Positions 54,530 through 64,000 of a DNA stretch of 64,000 nucleotides are shown in pieces. The position numbers and the translations under genes were made by a program. The notes beneath the pieces were generated by a model. The model was not told the DNA's origin. It did no database searches and worked only from the letters and a program-made list of their open reading frames with translations. How positions within the stretch are numbered: the stretch's first letter is position 1; the number at the start of each line of letters is the position of its first letter. This DNA is from Adiantum capillus-veneris (taxonomy: Eukaryota; Streptophyta; Polypodiopsida; Polypodiales; Pteridaceae), in assembly GCA_014529385.2 (NCBI GenBank), contig CM043969.1:31283446-31347445 (forward strand), written 5' to 3'.

Positions 54530-56391
54530 TGTCCCACTCACAGGAGAGGGGATCTAGCACAGATGCCGTCGGGATGGGCGTCCAGTGTCCGGGTGGACGT
54601 AGTGTGAACCAGGCCAGTGTGGCCGGCCATTATTATAAAAGGGAGGTCAAGGCCTCATTTACAGTTATCGATGTCACCAGTGTGTGACTACTATCTATCC
54701 TTTTTGTTGATTTCTTTCTTATTATCTATTTACTTTCACTTTTTGGAAACACCCCTCGGGAAATCTAACAGCCCTGCATTGCATAGCTAGTGTGGAACTG
54801 TCCAGAGGGAGTCCAGGCCTAAGGGCAAGAGAGCACTAAGGTTGGACAAAGACTATGGTTAGCCAAAGTGGGGTCATTGACTAGCCAAAGTGGAATCCTT
54901 TGCTACAGAGGCTACATTTCAATTCTGGGTGTGGCCACAGTGTACAAAGAGGGTCGGATGACCTAGAAAGATACAATGGTAGCATCTCCTAAAATTTAGG
55001 GAATTGCTATTTTGGGACCTGAAAATGTGTTGACGTCATTACCGCCAGAATGACAAGGGGAACATTTTCTTACTCTGCCGTGAAGTCAACTGGGCAACCG
55101 GTTGGGATATTTTTAGATGGCAACCCCGAAACGGGAAAATGCTTATAAATGTGCCAAGTGGCACCTTCTGGTGCACTTGCCTCATGCATCAAGAAGTGGC
55201 GCTGAATTTAGGAGGGGGAGAGCCTCATTTTCAGATTTGTCACAGGTTAAGAGCTATGGAGTGCTTGCTTTCCCTCTTATGCACAGTGCGGTGCCAGGAG
55301 TGATGCCCTGCACGCTACGCACTGCCCTCTCTCTCCCCTTTGGCAGTATGTTATGCCCCTCTAGTGGGCTCTTCATTTGACCAATGTACAGTTGTGTGGA
55401 TTCATGCGCGATTGCCGAGGCAAGAGCCTCTTGCACACGTACTGGATTAGCTAGCGGCTAATCCCCCCCGCAGGTACAGGTGAATTCGGAGAGGTTTCAC
55501 TCCAAAAATCTCGTCTGATTCAAAGGGCAAGTAGCCCTACAGGTGCGGGAGCTCGAGGACTTGCTACGGATGCGACCGGCATGCGAAACGGAGCCCGAAA
55601 CAGTGAATTACAGCCTGCTGTGTATTTTTGCAGGTTTAGGGTTTTGGCCCTAAACGGACCCTAATACCCCCAGGAGGTTCGGGGACGCAAGGGGACCGCT
55701 GTACAGGTGATCTGGCGCATTCTCAGGGCTGAAAACAGAGAATTCAGCGTGCTGCAGATTCTCGCCAGGTTTTGCAAAGTGCCCGTATGCGTCGGGAAAG
55801 TCAGTCAATGCGTGGGAATACTGACTGTGAAGGGTTCTAGTACAGTTATGCTGCCGAAATCGGGCTGGAACAGTGGAAATTCAGCCGAGTTTGTGCGGGG
55901 CAGCTTGTAGGGATCCACAACGTTTATTCCCTCTTTTGAACAATAAAGAAATACCGAAAGGGGCGCCTAAGTTAGGGGCCAATCTGGTGTCCGTCTACTC
56001 ATACAGGTGCAATCTAGCAGCCTGTATCCCTCTCCCCTTTGTTGTGTCTTGAAAGTACAGGTAAAATAGACGACTAATAATGGGTGAAAGCTAAATCAAG
56101 GTTTGAAGTAAAGTCTACCGCCCTTTTTGGATTGAACAGGCCGGTTTCAATCAACCCCACTAGCAGAGTGCCAGTGGTTAGCCCGCGAGGCTAGGAGTAC
56201 ACGAGGTCACCTCGAGGAGGTGAGGCCGGGTGGTATGGGACGCTCGGTCTTACAGGTGCACGCCTACATCCTCGGACGCTGGCCCCAGCACGGGGGAGCT
56301 GCCGGATGGTGGCTATGGTCGGGTGGTTCGTCCGACGCGTATCTGTGGGCGGTCTGTGTAGCCGGGAGATCCTATCTCTTCGTCCGTTTCA
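54530..56391 (+). mobile_element. 5' LTR of gypsy element V
   Basis: It ends CGTCCGTTTCA (56391), then PBS TGGTATCAAAGC (56392-56403). From about 54,982 it matches the solo LTR at 45,068-46,228. The start TGTCCCACTCAC (54530) is chosen by length comparison and is uncertain. It includes AATAAAGAAATACCGAAAGG at about 55,942. Confidence 0.75.
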
Positions 56392-56403
56392 TGGTATCAA
56401 AGC
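56392..56403 (+). other. Primer binding site of element V
   Basis: TGGTATCAAAGC directly abuts the LTR end; same variant as in the W elements. Confidence 0.88.
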
Positions 56404-56567
56404 CGGCTTGGCTGCACGAAGGACCGTGTGCACACCTACGGAACGGTTCGGTCGGAAAACCTCGTGTTCGCGTAATTTTTTGGTGATTAAATTGCTGAAA
56501 TTATTTACTTTTCTTCTCGAAAGCATGTTTGCAGGTAAATAATGAAGTTCGGTTTCTGATTTTTTAA

Positions 56568-57115
56568 GGGGCGCTTACCTGGTGGCGTGACATGACAGAG
56601 AAGACTACGACGTGGGTTGACTTTTGCGTGAAATTCAAGAGGGATTTCGCCAAAATGGACCCTTTGAAAGCTTACGCCAAACTGCAAAGTCTTTCGATGT
56701 ATCTGCCTTTTGATAAGTATACGACATCTTTCAAAGAGGCACTCACCTTCTGCAAGGTGGATTCCACACACGCCGTGCACATGTACTTGCTCAGGTTACA
56801 TGAAGATTATCGTTGGGCCTTAATCAAGGACAAAGCCCCGACTGATGTCGAGGATGCAGTGGCCAAGGCCAGAACGTTCCATTTGATAAATGGAGCGAAT
56901 TATGAGAAGAAAAGAACTGCAGACCATCAATCCGGTGAGGGTGCTTCGAGGAAGCGACCCCGATTCCAACATAAGTCCAAATCACCGCCGAGACCTTCTT
57001 AGGAGAAGAAGAAAGCCAAGAATGCTTCAGTTGCTTATGCAGTGAAGAAGGGGGCTTGCTTCGGATGTGGCCAGACGGGTCACCAAATCAAGGATTGCCC
57101 TAAGAAGAAAAGACG
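56568..57115 (+). pseudogene. gag: Element V gag with zinc knuckle
   Basis: The frame opens with GALTWWRDM, the middle of a typical gypsy gag, then FCVKFKRDFAKMDPLKAYAK and EDAVAKARTF. Only about 160 bases separate it from the PBS, so the gag N-terminus is deleted. A TAG at 57000-57002 interrupts the frame. After it, CFGCGQTGHQIKDC (about 57,058-57,099) is a perfect C-x2-C-x4-H-x4-C knuckle. Confidence 0.85.
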
Positions 57116-57179
57116 CAGAAACCGCAAGGTCGTCCTTCGGTTCAAATTCACAAGATCTCAGGTAACTCTGATGTTGTTC

Positions 57180-57407
57180 AAGTTGAAATCCATCATTTAG
57201 CGCACAGTTCATGCACAAATTGTACTTTTAGCACCAAAGTGTTTGGTAAGCACGATCTTCTCCGTTTCCCCGGGAAGATCAATGGTCACGACGTGACCGT
57301 ACTCCTTGATAATGGAAGCTCACACAATTTTGTGGATGCAAAATTGGTGCAGAAACTGAACCTGCGGACGCAGGACAGTGACCATGAGTATCCCGTGAAG
57401 ATGGCTC
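57180..57407 (+). pseudogene. pol: Element V aspartic protease, 5' part
   Basis: GHDVTVLLDNGSSHNFVDAK fits the gypsy retropepsin active site (LLD-S/T-GSSHNF); the middle residue is Asn. It is cut after YPVKMA by the LTR of copia-2. RT of what looks like the same element resumes at 62,079. Confidence 0.75.
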
Positions 57408-57684
57408 TGTTGAAGATGATGAAACAGGAAACAGAAGGAAGACAGCAACTCAGAGTAGGAAGAAGATGGAGAAGGAGAAGACACAGAGCTTGTGTACGAA
57501 ATCTCTGTAGTCTCTCTCTCTGTATTGGAATAATAGTGTGTTCAAACTCAGAGCTACAAAGCTTATATGAAACCCTAAGAGATAAGGTGTCCTTTCACAC
57601 CAGATGTCCAGGGGGAAAAACCTAGTGGGAGAAAAGTGCCCCTGGTGAAGCGCGTATACACACTAACACTACTACATGTCTACA
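57408..57684 (-). repeat. 3' LTR of copia-2
   Basis: 277 bp, TGTTGAAGATGATG to CATGTCTACA on the plus strand, bounded inside by the polypurine tract. No partner LTR is in the window. Confidence 0.75.
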
Positions 57685-57731
57685 AATCCCCCCTGTAGTG
57701 ATAGTGTGAATCCGTACAAGGTAGCAGATCA

Positions 57732-60086
57732 TCATGTGTATGAGAGTAAGCCCAAAGCTTTTCGGAAAGCTTCAAACTTTTCTCGTGATAACGCCTTCGT
57801 AAATAGATCTGCAATGTTATCCTGTGTAGGACAGTAAGTTAGTGTGATCTCCCCTGCATGTAGCCTTTCCCTGACATAGTGGTAGTGAACCTCTATGTGC
57901 TTTGTTCTTGCATGAAATACTGGATTCCTTGCAACTGCCATAGCACTCTGACTGTCAGTGAAAATGGTAGTGGGTGCCTGTTGACACTCACAAAGATCTG
58001 CCAATAACCTGCGTATCCATACACAATCAACTGTTGCCGTAAAAGCTGCCCTGTACTCAGCTTCACAAGTTGATGTAGCCACTGTGGGTTGCTTCTTGCT
58101 TAGCCAAGATATACATGCATTTCCCAAGAAAAAACAATTGCCACTTGTGGAATGCCGTGTGTCAAAATCACCAGCCCAATCTGAATCGCTGTAACCAAGA
58201 AGCTGCATAGAACTGTGCTTTCCATACATATCCCCCCTTGGAAAGAACATGGCAAGATTAGGGGTACCTGAAAGGTAACGAAGTATGCGCTTCACAACCT
58301 GCCAATGATGCATACCTGGGCTGTGCATAAATCTGCTTGCTTGTGAAACCCCAAATTGAATGTCTGGACGAGTGTTGCCTGCCAAATATATCAAGCAACC
58401 AACCGCTGCTGCATAAGTATGTACATCAAAAGGTTCTCCAGCATCGTGCATGCTCAACTTTGATCCAGTTTCTACGGGTGTAGAGATTGGCTTACAATTT
58501 TGCATACCAAACTTGTCCAAAATTTTATGCAAATATTTTGCCTGCAACATGTATATGCCATCCTCTGATTGCACAAACTCAATACCCAAGTAATAATGTA
58601 GCAAACCAAGATCAGACATCTCAAAGGTTTTTCTCAAAGCATCTTTAAACGCTTCAATTTCATTTGCATTATTGCCTGTAAGAAGCATATCATCCACATA
58701 AAGTGTTAGCATAATGAGAACTCCATCTCTCTTTTTGACATACAAAGTACTTTCTGTTGGACTATTCTGAAATCCCTGGCCAATCAAATAAGTATGTATC
58801 TTCTCATACCATGCTCTTGGAGCCTGTTTGAGACCATACAAAGCTTTACGCAATCTACATACCTTTTGCTCTTGACCTTTTACAATAAAACCACTTGGTT
58901 GACTTACATAAACTTCTTCCTGCAAATCACCATTCAAAAAAGCAGTTTTGATATCCAACTGATGCACTTTCCAACCATGATGAGCAGCAATTGCAACTAG
59001 TGATCTAACTGTGGACGCACGAGAAGTAGGAGCAAAGGTTTCATCATAATCTATGCCTTTCTGTTGCGCATAGCCTTTTGCCACAAGCCTTGCTTTGTAC
59101 TTGTCAACAGTACCATCTTGTTTCCTTTTTACCTTAAAAACCCACTTTGTACCAATAGGCTTTTTACCTGTAGGCAAGTCCACTAGATCCCATGTATGAT
59201 TCTTATGAATAGAATCAATTTCTTGCTGCATAGCATCTTTCCACTGAACACACTCTAAAGCTTGTTCAAATGAATCAGGCTCATCTGCATCACAAAGAGT
59301 GCTAAAGCAAGCCAAATCTACTTGCTCTCTGCCAAAAGTAGTACCAGCACGTGTTTTCCGTGGCAGCGGTGCATCCAACTTGCTATCCTGCAAAGTTTTC
59401 TGAACCCATTTAGGCAAGGTTCTTTCTTCCCTGAGAACTTCTTGCTCTTCACGCACAATTTCCTCTACATCATGAGGTGTCACATGCTGATCAAAAGATT
59501 GATCAAGATTATCAACCTGTTGTGATTCTTGATTCTCCACAAAAGAAGGAAGCAAACCTTCAAATACATCATGTGTCTGCATATGAGGTACATCAAAAGC
59601 AACCATAGGTTGAGCAGTAGTTTCTGCAAAAATTACATCACGACTTTCAAAAATCTTGTTTGTAGCAGGATTGTAAAGTCTATAACCTTTACTTCCACTA
59701 CTGTACCCCACAAATATACATTTGATTGCCTTATCATCAAGCTTCCCACGTAACTGCTGAGGGATGTGAGCATAAGCAAGACAACCAAAAACACGAAGAT
59801 AACTGACTGAAGGTTTTTTGTCATACCAAGCTTCATATGCAGTAATGGTCTTCAAGGCACGAGTAGGACACCTGTTCAAAACATGTGCTGCACAAGCAAC
59901 TGCCTCCATCCATAGTTTATGAGGCAAACTCTTAGCCTTGAGCATACATCTAGCCGTCTCCATTAAAGACCTGTTCTTCCTTTCTGCAACACTATTCTGT
60001 TGTGGTGTGTATGGCATAGTGCATTGGTGTTTAATGCCTTTCTTTCCCAAAAAATCCTTAAATGCACCTGACATGTATTCACCTCC
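57732..60086 (-). CDS. pol: copia-2 pol: C-terminal integrase, RT, RNase H
   Basis: It continues the same frame after the TGA: GGEYMSGAFKDF, then QQNSVAERKNRSLMETARCM with the catalytic Glu present, RT (GTKWVFKVKRKQDG, KARLVAKGYAQQKG, LDIKTAFLNGDL, LYVDDMLLTG) and RNase H (SDSDWAGD, STCEAEYRA, DSQSAMAVARNP, DLFTKAL). The end is at 57,732 just inside the polypurine tract. About 780 codons without a stop indicate a young copy. Confidence 0.94.
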   Translation of the reverse strand, partial: GGEYMSGAFKDFLGKKGIKHQCTMPYTPQQNSVAERKNRSLMETARCMLKAKSLPHKLWMEAVACAAHVLNRCPTRALKTITAYEAWYDKKPSVSYLRVFGCLAYAHIPQQLRGKLDDKAIKCIFVGYSSGSKGYRLYNPATNKIFESRDVIFAETTAQPMVAFDVPHMQTHDVFEGLLPSFVENQESQQVDNLDQSFDQHVTPHDVEEIVREEQEVLREERTLPKWVQKTLQDSKLDAPLPRKTRAGTTFGREQVDLACFSTLCDADEPDSFEQALECVQWKDAMQQEIDSIHKNHTWDLVDLPTGKKPIGTKWVFKVKRKQDGTVDKYKARLVAKGYAQQKGIDYDETFAPTSRASTVRSLVAIAAHHGWKVHQLDIKTAFLNGDLQEEVYVSQPSGFIVKGQEQKVCRLRKALYGLKQAPRAWYEKIHTYLIGQGFQNSPTESTLYVKKRDGVLIMLTLYVDDMLLTGNNANEIEAFKDALRKTFEMSDLGLLHYYLGIEFVQSEDGIYMLQAKYLHKILDKFGMQNCKPISTPVETGSKLSMHDAGEPFDVHTYAAAVGCLIYLAGNTRPDIQFGVSQASRFMHSPGMHHWQVVKRILRYLSGTPNLAMFFPRGDMYGKHSSMQLLGYSDSDWAGDFDTRHSTSGNCFFLGNACISWLSKKQPTVATSTCEAEYRAAFTATVDCVWIRRLLADLCECQQAPTTIFTDSQSAMAVARNPVFHARTKHIEVHYHYVRERLHAGEITLTYCPTQDNIADLFTKALSREKFEAFRKALGLLSYT

Positions 60087-60089
60087 TCA

Positions 60090-61928
60090 ATCGGTACGAA
60101 GAGTCTGTACTTTGCAACCTGTTTCATTTTCAACCATGGCGACATAATGTTGAAAAACTGCAAACACATCTGACTTTGCTTTGAGTGGATACACCCAACA
60201 AAACCTGGAAAAGTCATCAATGAAGGTCACAAAATAAAGGCTGTTTCCTATAGATGGCGTCCTCATAGGACCACATACATCACTGTGTACAAGTTGCAAC
60301 TTTCGTGTCGCTCTAACTGAACCATCCTGCGAAAATGCAAATCTGTGCATCTTTCCAAAAACGCAACCTTCACATACATGTCTTGGTGGCATCTCCAATA
60401 AAGACAAATCATGCACCATATTATGACGTTGTAAAGTCATCAAACTGCCATAACCAACATGCCCAAATCTAGCATGCCACAACTCAGAATCCTGCATGGC
60501 CTGAGTCTTTGTTTCTGCAATACATACCTAAATCTGCTTTTCATAATGATCTAGCACAAATAGTCCATTTTCCAGCGTACCTGTAGTGATAAGAGAATAA
60601 CCATTCTCTCGATCTCGTACAGCACATCTGTCATCCTCAAAAATGACCCGAAGACCATTTTTTGCAAGAGAGGATACAGACAACAAATTCTTCTTGATCC
60701 CTGGAACATATAAGACATCTGGCAAGCATAAATCTGAACCATCTGAAATGGTAATCAAAATCTTACCAACGCCTTTGATTGGATAAGAAGCATTATTTGC
60801 ACATGTCACCTTCTTTCCTGCTGGAGCTGCATCCAATGAACAAAACAAATCCTTCCTTGAAGTAATATGCCTGGATGCACCACTATCAAAGTACCAAATC
60901 ATTTGTGTCTTGTCAACACTGTAAGCAGAAAAATCTGAACATACTACAAAAGCATAAAAATCCTGCACAAAGTTTGCAGACTCTTCTTTAGCTGTAGAAG
61001 AATCACCAGAAGCTGAAACAACCAAACTTGACTCTTTCTTCTTTTCTTTAGCAATTCGCTTTTTACACTCACTAATGTAGTGACCAGGTTTCTTGCAGTA
61101 GTGACATTTACCTTTCTTCTTGGACTTGTCGAAATCACCTTTAGACTTCCCTGAAGATTGTCCTGCACTAGACTTGGAGTAATGAGCACTCTCTTTACCC
61201 CTGTTTTTGTTCTGTACAACAAGAGCGTGATCCATACCATCCACCTGTAAAGACTTGTTCTTACGTGATTGATCCTCCTGCAATAGCAAAGCCACTAACT
61301 CTTCAAAATGAAGAGGGTCAGGATTAGCTCGCAAAGACAGAGTCAAAGAAGTCTGAAAAGTCAAATAAGATGGTGGTAGTGAATTGAGTGTTTTGGAAAC
61401 CAAGTCCTTCTCTGGAATCACTTCATCAATGCTAAGCAATTGCTCTTTAAGATCCCTGATTTTTGTAAGATGCTCGATAATATCGTCACTTTCGTCCATC
61501 TGTATTTTGTCAAGTTGTTTCTTCAAAAACTCTATTCTGGCAGCATTTCTTCCTCCAAACATAGCTTGCAGAGTGCTCCAAGCATCCTCAGAAGTTCTGC
61601 AAGATCTGATATGTGGTGTGATTGTCCTCTTTATGGTTAAGGCAATCACAGCCATAGCCTGTGCATCTTTAGTATCCCATCTCTTTTGCTCTGGAGTGAC
61701 TTGTGAGGGTCCTGCACCAATAGCTGCACCACGACCAGGCGTGGCAGGTGCAATGCTACCTGGACGAACTTCATCTCCAGATACATAATCCCACAATCCT
61801 TTACCAACCAAAACATTTTTGGCCATAAAAGACCAAAGAGAATAGTTGGTACCATCCAATTTGTCTTCGGATGTAAACGCACCAAAAATCTCTTTCTCCG
61901 TAGATTGAGCCATACTGTAGATGCACAC
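60090..61928 (-). pseudogene. gag-pol: copia-2 gag, protease and N-terminal integrase
   Basis: The best start is Met at 61913 (MAQSTEKEIFGAFTSEDKLD). UBN2-type gag is followed by a CCHC knuckle CHYCKKPGHYISEC, protease WYFDSGASRHI, pre-integrase H-C-C (WHARFGHVG...CEGCVFGK) and the first integrase Asp (HSDVCGPM). TAG at 60528-60530 splits the frame after YEKQI. The frame reaches the RTD of the second Asp and stops at TGA 60087-60089. Both stops could be single C to T changes. Confidence 0.93.
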
Positions 61929-62078
61929 AAGAGAGCAAAAGAACCTCCAAGAGATTCACAAATCTCCTCTCCAATCCAAGCAAAACTCTACACAAAATCT
62001 CAGCACAAAGCTAAGACAAGCTGCTTCCCAAAAGAACTGTTTACCTGAAGAAAATCTGTCAAAAAGCACACCCTCTTA

Positions 62079-63555
62079 GCAGATGATGAATGATCTGCTG
62101 AGACCATTTTTTGGGCAACTTCGTTGTTGTATTTCTCGATGATATCTTGATCTACAGTCGAAGTTTGTCTGAGCACCTAGTGCATATACGCACTGTTCTC
62201 GAAGTACTGAGAACTGAGAAGCTTTACGCTAAGGCTTCGAAGTGTGAATTCTTTAAAAAAGAGCTTCTGTACTTGGGTCACATCATTACTCGCAATGGAA
62301 TTCATGCCGACCCTGAAAAGTTGGATAAAGTGCGAAATTGGCCCATTCTAAAGAATGTACGCCAAGCAAAGTGCTTTTTAGGCTTTACTGGATTCTTTCG
62401 CAAGTTCATCAAGGATTACTCTAAAGTTGCTGCTCCGCTTACGCAACTTTTTAAAGGAGGGGTGAAAGGGCCGAAGACTTCGGGTCCTCGTCGCAAAGGT
62501 AATCCCCCTGTTGTCTGGAATGAGCGTCTCGACGAGAGCTTTCGGACACTAAAACACTTGGTGACTACTGCGCCAATATTGCACATTGTGGATCCTAGCA
62601 GACCGTTTGTGGTTGAGACGGATGCTAGTGATTATGCTATTGGTGCGGCATTATATCAGGATGGACGTCCTGTTGCGTTTAAAAGAAACTTTCTGACGCC
62701 GAGATGCGTTATCCAACGTATGAGAAAGAGCTTTACGTCGTAGTCCACGTCCTGAGGAAATGGCGGCACTACTTGTATGGCTCTACGTTTGTTGCATTGA
62801 CAGATCATCACTCCTTGCGCTATATCTGTGATCAGGGTGATCTCAGAGGCCGGAAGGCTAGATGGGTTGAGCTTATGCAAGAGTTTGACTTTGAGATCCG
62901 TTATAGAAAAGGATCCAGCAATCGAGTTGCCGACGCGCTCAGCAGGATTCCTGAGGTCGATGCCTTGTCTATGGCTGAAATCTCGACGGATTTTTTTCTC
63001 TCTCTCCGAGGGCTATGTCGTTCTGATGGCCATTTTGGCAAGATATGGAGCGAGGTTGAAGTGGGGCATGACTCGTATACAGGCTTGGGTGGTCCGGAGA
63101 CCCAAGTGAGTCGTGCTGGAGAGACGAGACAGCGACAATATTCCATTAGAGGTGGACTATTGTTTAGAAATGGTAAAGTCTGCGTGCCGGAAATCGATGA
63201 GATTCGACAAAAGATTTTGTGCGAATGCCACGATGTTCCTAGCGCTGGGCACCCAGGCATCCAAAGAACTTTGGCTTTGGTCAAGCGATATTTCTATTGG
63301 CCAAGAATGCGCTCTTACATAGAGAGCTATGTGAAGAGATGCGCTCAGTGTCAGGTCAATAAGACAGAGCGCCTTAGGAAAGCTTGCCTGCTACACCCAT
63401 TGGAAATACCAGATGCCAAGTGGCAAAGTATTTCCATGGATTTCATCGTTGGTTTGCCTAATACTAGTCGGGGCAATGACGCTATTTGGGTTGTGGTCGA
63501 TACTCACAAAAATGGCGAAATTTATACCAACGAAGTCGACTGTAAAAAGCCATGA
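62079..63555 (+). pseudogene. pol: Element V RT (C-terminal), RNase H and integrase N-terminus
   Basis: It opens at QMMNDLLRPF, shifts frame at a T run (62,106-62,112), then GNFVVVFLDDILIYS with intact Asp-Asp. Connection (FLGFTGFFRKFIKDYSKVAA) and RNase H (VVETDASDYAIGAAL) follow. A frameshift near 62,690 leads to DAEMRYPTYEKELYVVVHVL and DHHSLRYI. Integrase has the H2C2 finger (HDVPSAGHPG...CAQCQVNK) and the first Asp in SMDFIVGLP. Another frameshift near 63,500 leads to 63,507 onward. Confidence 0.9.
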
Positions 63556-64000
63556 GTTGGCGGTTTTATTTGTCGATCAGCTTTATAAGCTGTATGGTCT
63601 CCCAGAGGATATCGTCAGTGATCGAGATACTAAGTTCACTGGCCGGTTTGGGCGAGACGTGTTCGCTCATCTTCAGACGAAGTTGAGTATGTCGTCTTCT
63701 GACCATCCTGAGTCCGATGGACAAACTGAGAGGATGAATCAGACGTTAGAAGACATGTTGAGAGCCTATGTCTCTCACAGGCAATCTGATTGGGAAAGGT
63801 ATCTTCCACAGTTAGAGTTTGCCTATAATAGTAGCAAGCATTCTACTACTGGATTTAGCCCGTTCATGCTGATGTATGGATTTGAGCCTAAATCTCCGAT
63901 TGCTATTGGCTTAGAGAAAGTCAAGGACCGCCAGGCTCGTGATTTCCTGTATGACATGCAGGAAATGCTCGAATTGGCCAAGGATAGCATAAGAACGGCT
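63507..64000 (+). pseudogene. pol: Element V integrase core, running off the window
   Basis: After the frameshift: TKMAKFIPTKSTVKSHELAV, second Asp in VSDRDTKFTGRF, then SDGQTERMNQTLEDMLRAYV with the catalytic Glu, and PFMLMYGFEPKSPIAI. The frame is open to base 64000, so the integrase C-terminus and 3' LTR lie outside. Confidence 0.9.

Larger units (their letters stand above)
57408..62078 (-). mobile_element. Ty1-copia element, 5'-truncated (copia-2)
   Basis: A 3' LTR (57408-57684) and purine tract (complement AATCCCCCCTGT, 57685-57696) lead into a complete gag-pol on the minus strand. No 5' LTR or PBS is found before the gypsy RT resumes at about 62,079, and about 165 bases of leader remain. 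Since neighbouring gypsy sequence is missing at the same edge, one deletion could explain both. Confidence 0.88.

Overview
This window looks like nuclear DNA of a land plant with a large, repeat-rich genome. The evidence is plant-type spliced gene remnants, many Ty1-copia and Ty3-gypsy elements primed by initiator-Met tRNA (TGGTATCAGAGC or TGGTATCAAAGC), a LINE relic and hAT-like elements. There is no bacterial or organellar gene organisation. I cannot fix the lineage; a non-seed plant is possible but unproven. No rRNA, tRNA or CRISPR array was seen.

Left part (1-22,000). A split gene runs from the left edge to 7760. Exons 1-3 carry a Ulp1/C48 (SUMO-protease-like) domain. Exons 4-5 carry the end of that domain, an acidic repeat linker and an FCP1/NIF-like phosphatase domain without its usual nucleophile Asp. 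A nearly intact copia element (956-6415, target duplication TAAGG) sits exactly on the exon 3 splice donor. From 8 to 17 kb lie decayed coding pieces of unknown families, among fields of a degenerate AAGTGCTTCC-like decamer in both orientations and several tandem duplications. A LINE relic (18.6-19.8 kb) follows, then three minus-strand exons of a YchJ-like gene (19,983-21,288), the best candidate for a normal host gene; its 5' exons are missing.

Middle (22,000-47,500). This is a nested retrotransposon cluster. It holds a non-autonomous gypsy element with one long gag-to-chromodomain-like ORF (22,737-27,365), which carries a 256-bp Ac/Ds-like hAT insertion in one LTR. A plus-strand gypsy remnant (28,066-31,646) is interrupted by an 832-bp hAT-like element. 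Several related gypsy LTRs carry repeated ACGT-core (TGACGTGGCA) boxes. A complete gag-only LTR element, here called W1 (35,210-41,080, TSD GCAAC), follows. A gypsy RT gene is split by a perfect solo LTR (44,656-46,228, TSD TAGTA).

Right part (47,468-64,000). A second W element (W2) sits in the leader of another gypsy element. Next come three short tandem-repeat families (53.9-54.5 kb) and a gypsy element (54,530 to beyond the end). Its protease and RT are separated by a 5'-truncated copia element (57,408-62,078) that is otherwise almost intact.

What the parts share is decay and nesting: most premature stops could be C-to-T changes (CGA to TGA, CAG or CAA to TAG or TAA). Insertion order can often be read from target-site duplications and from paired LTRs that act as internal controls.
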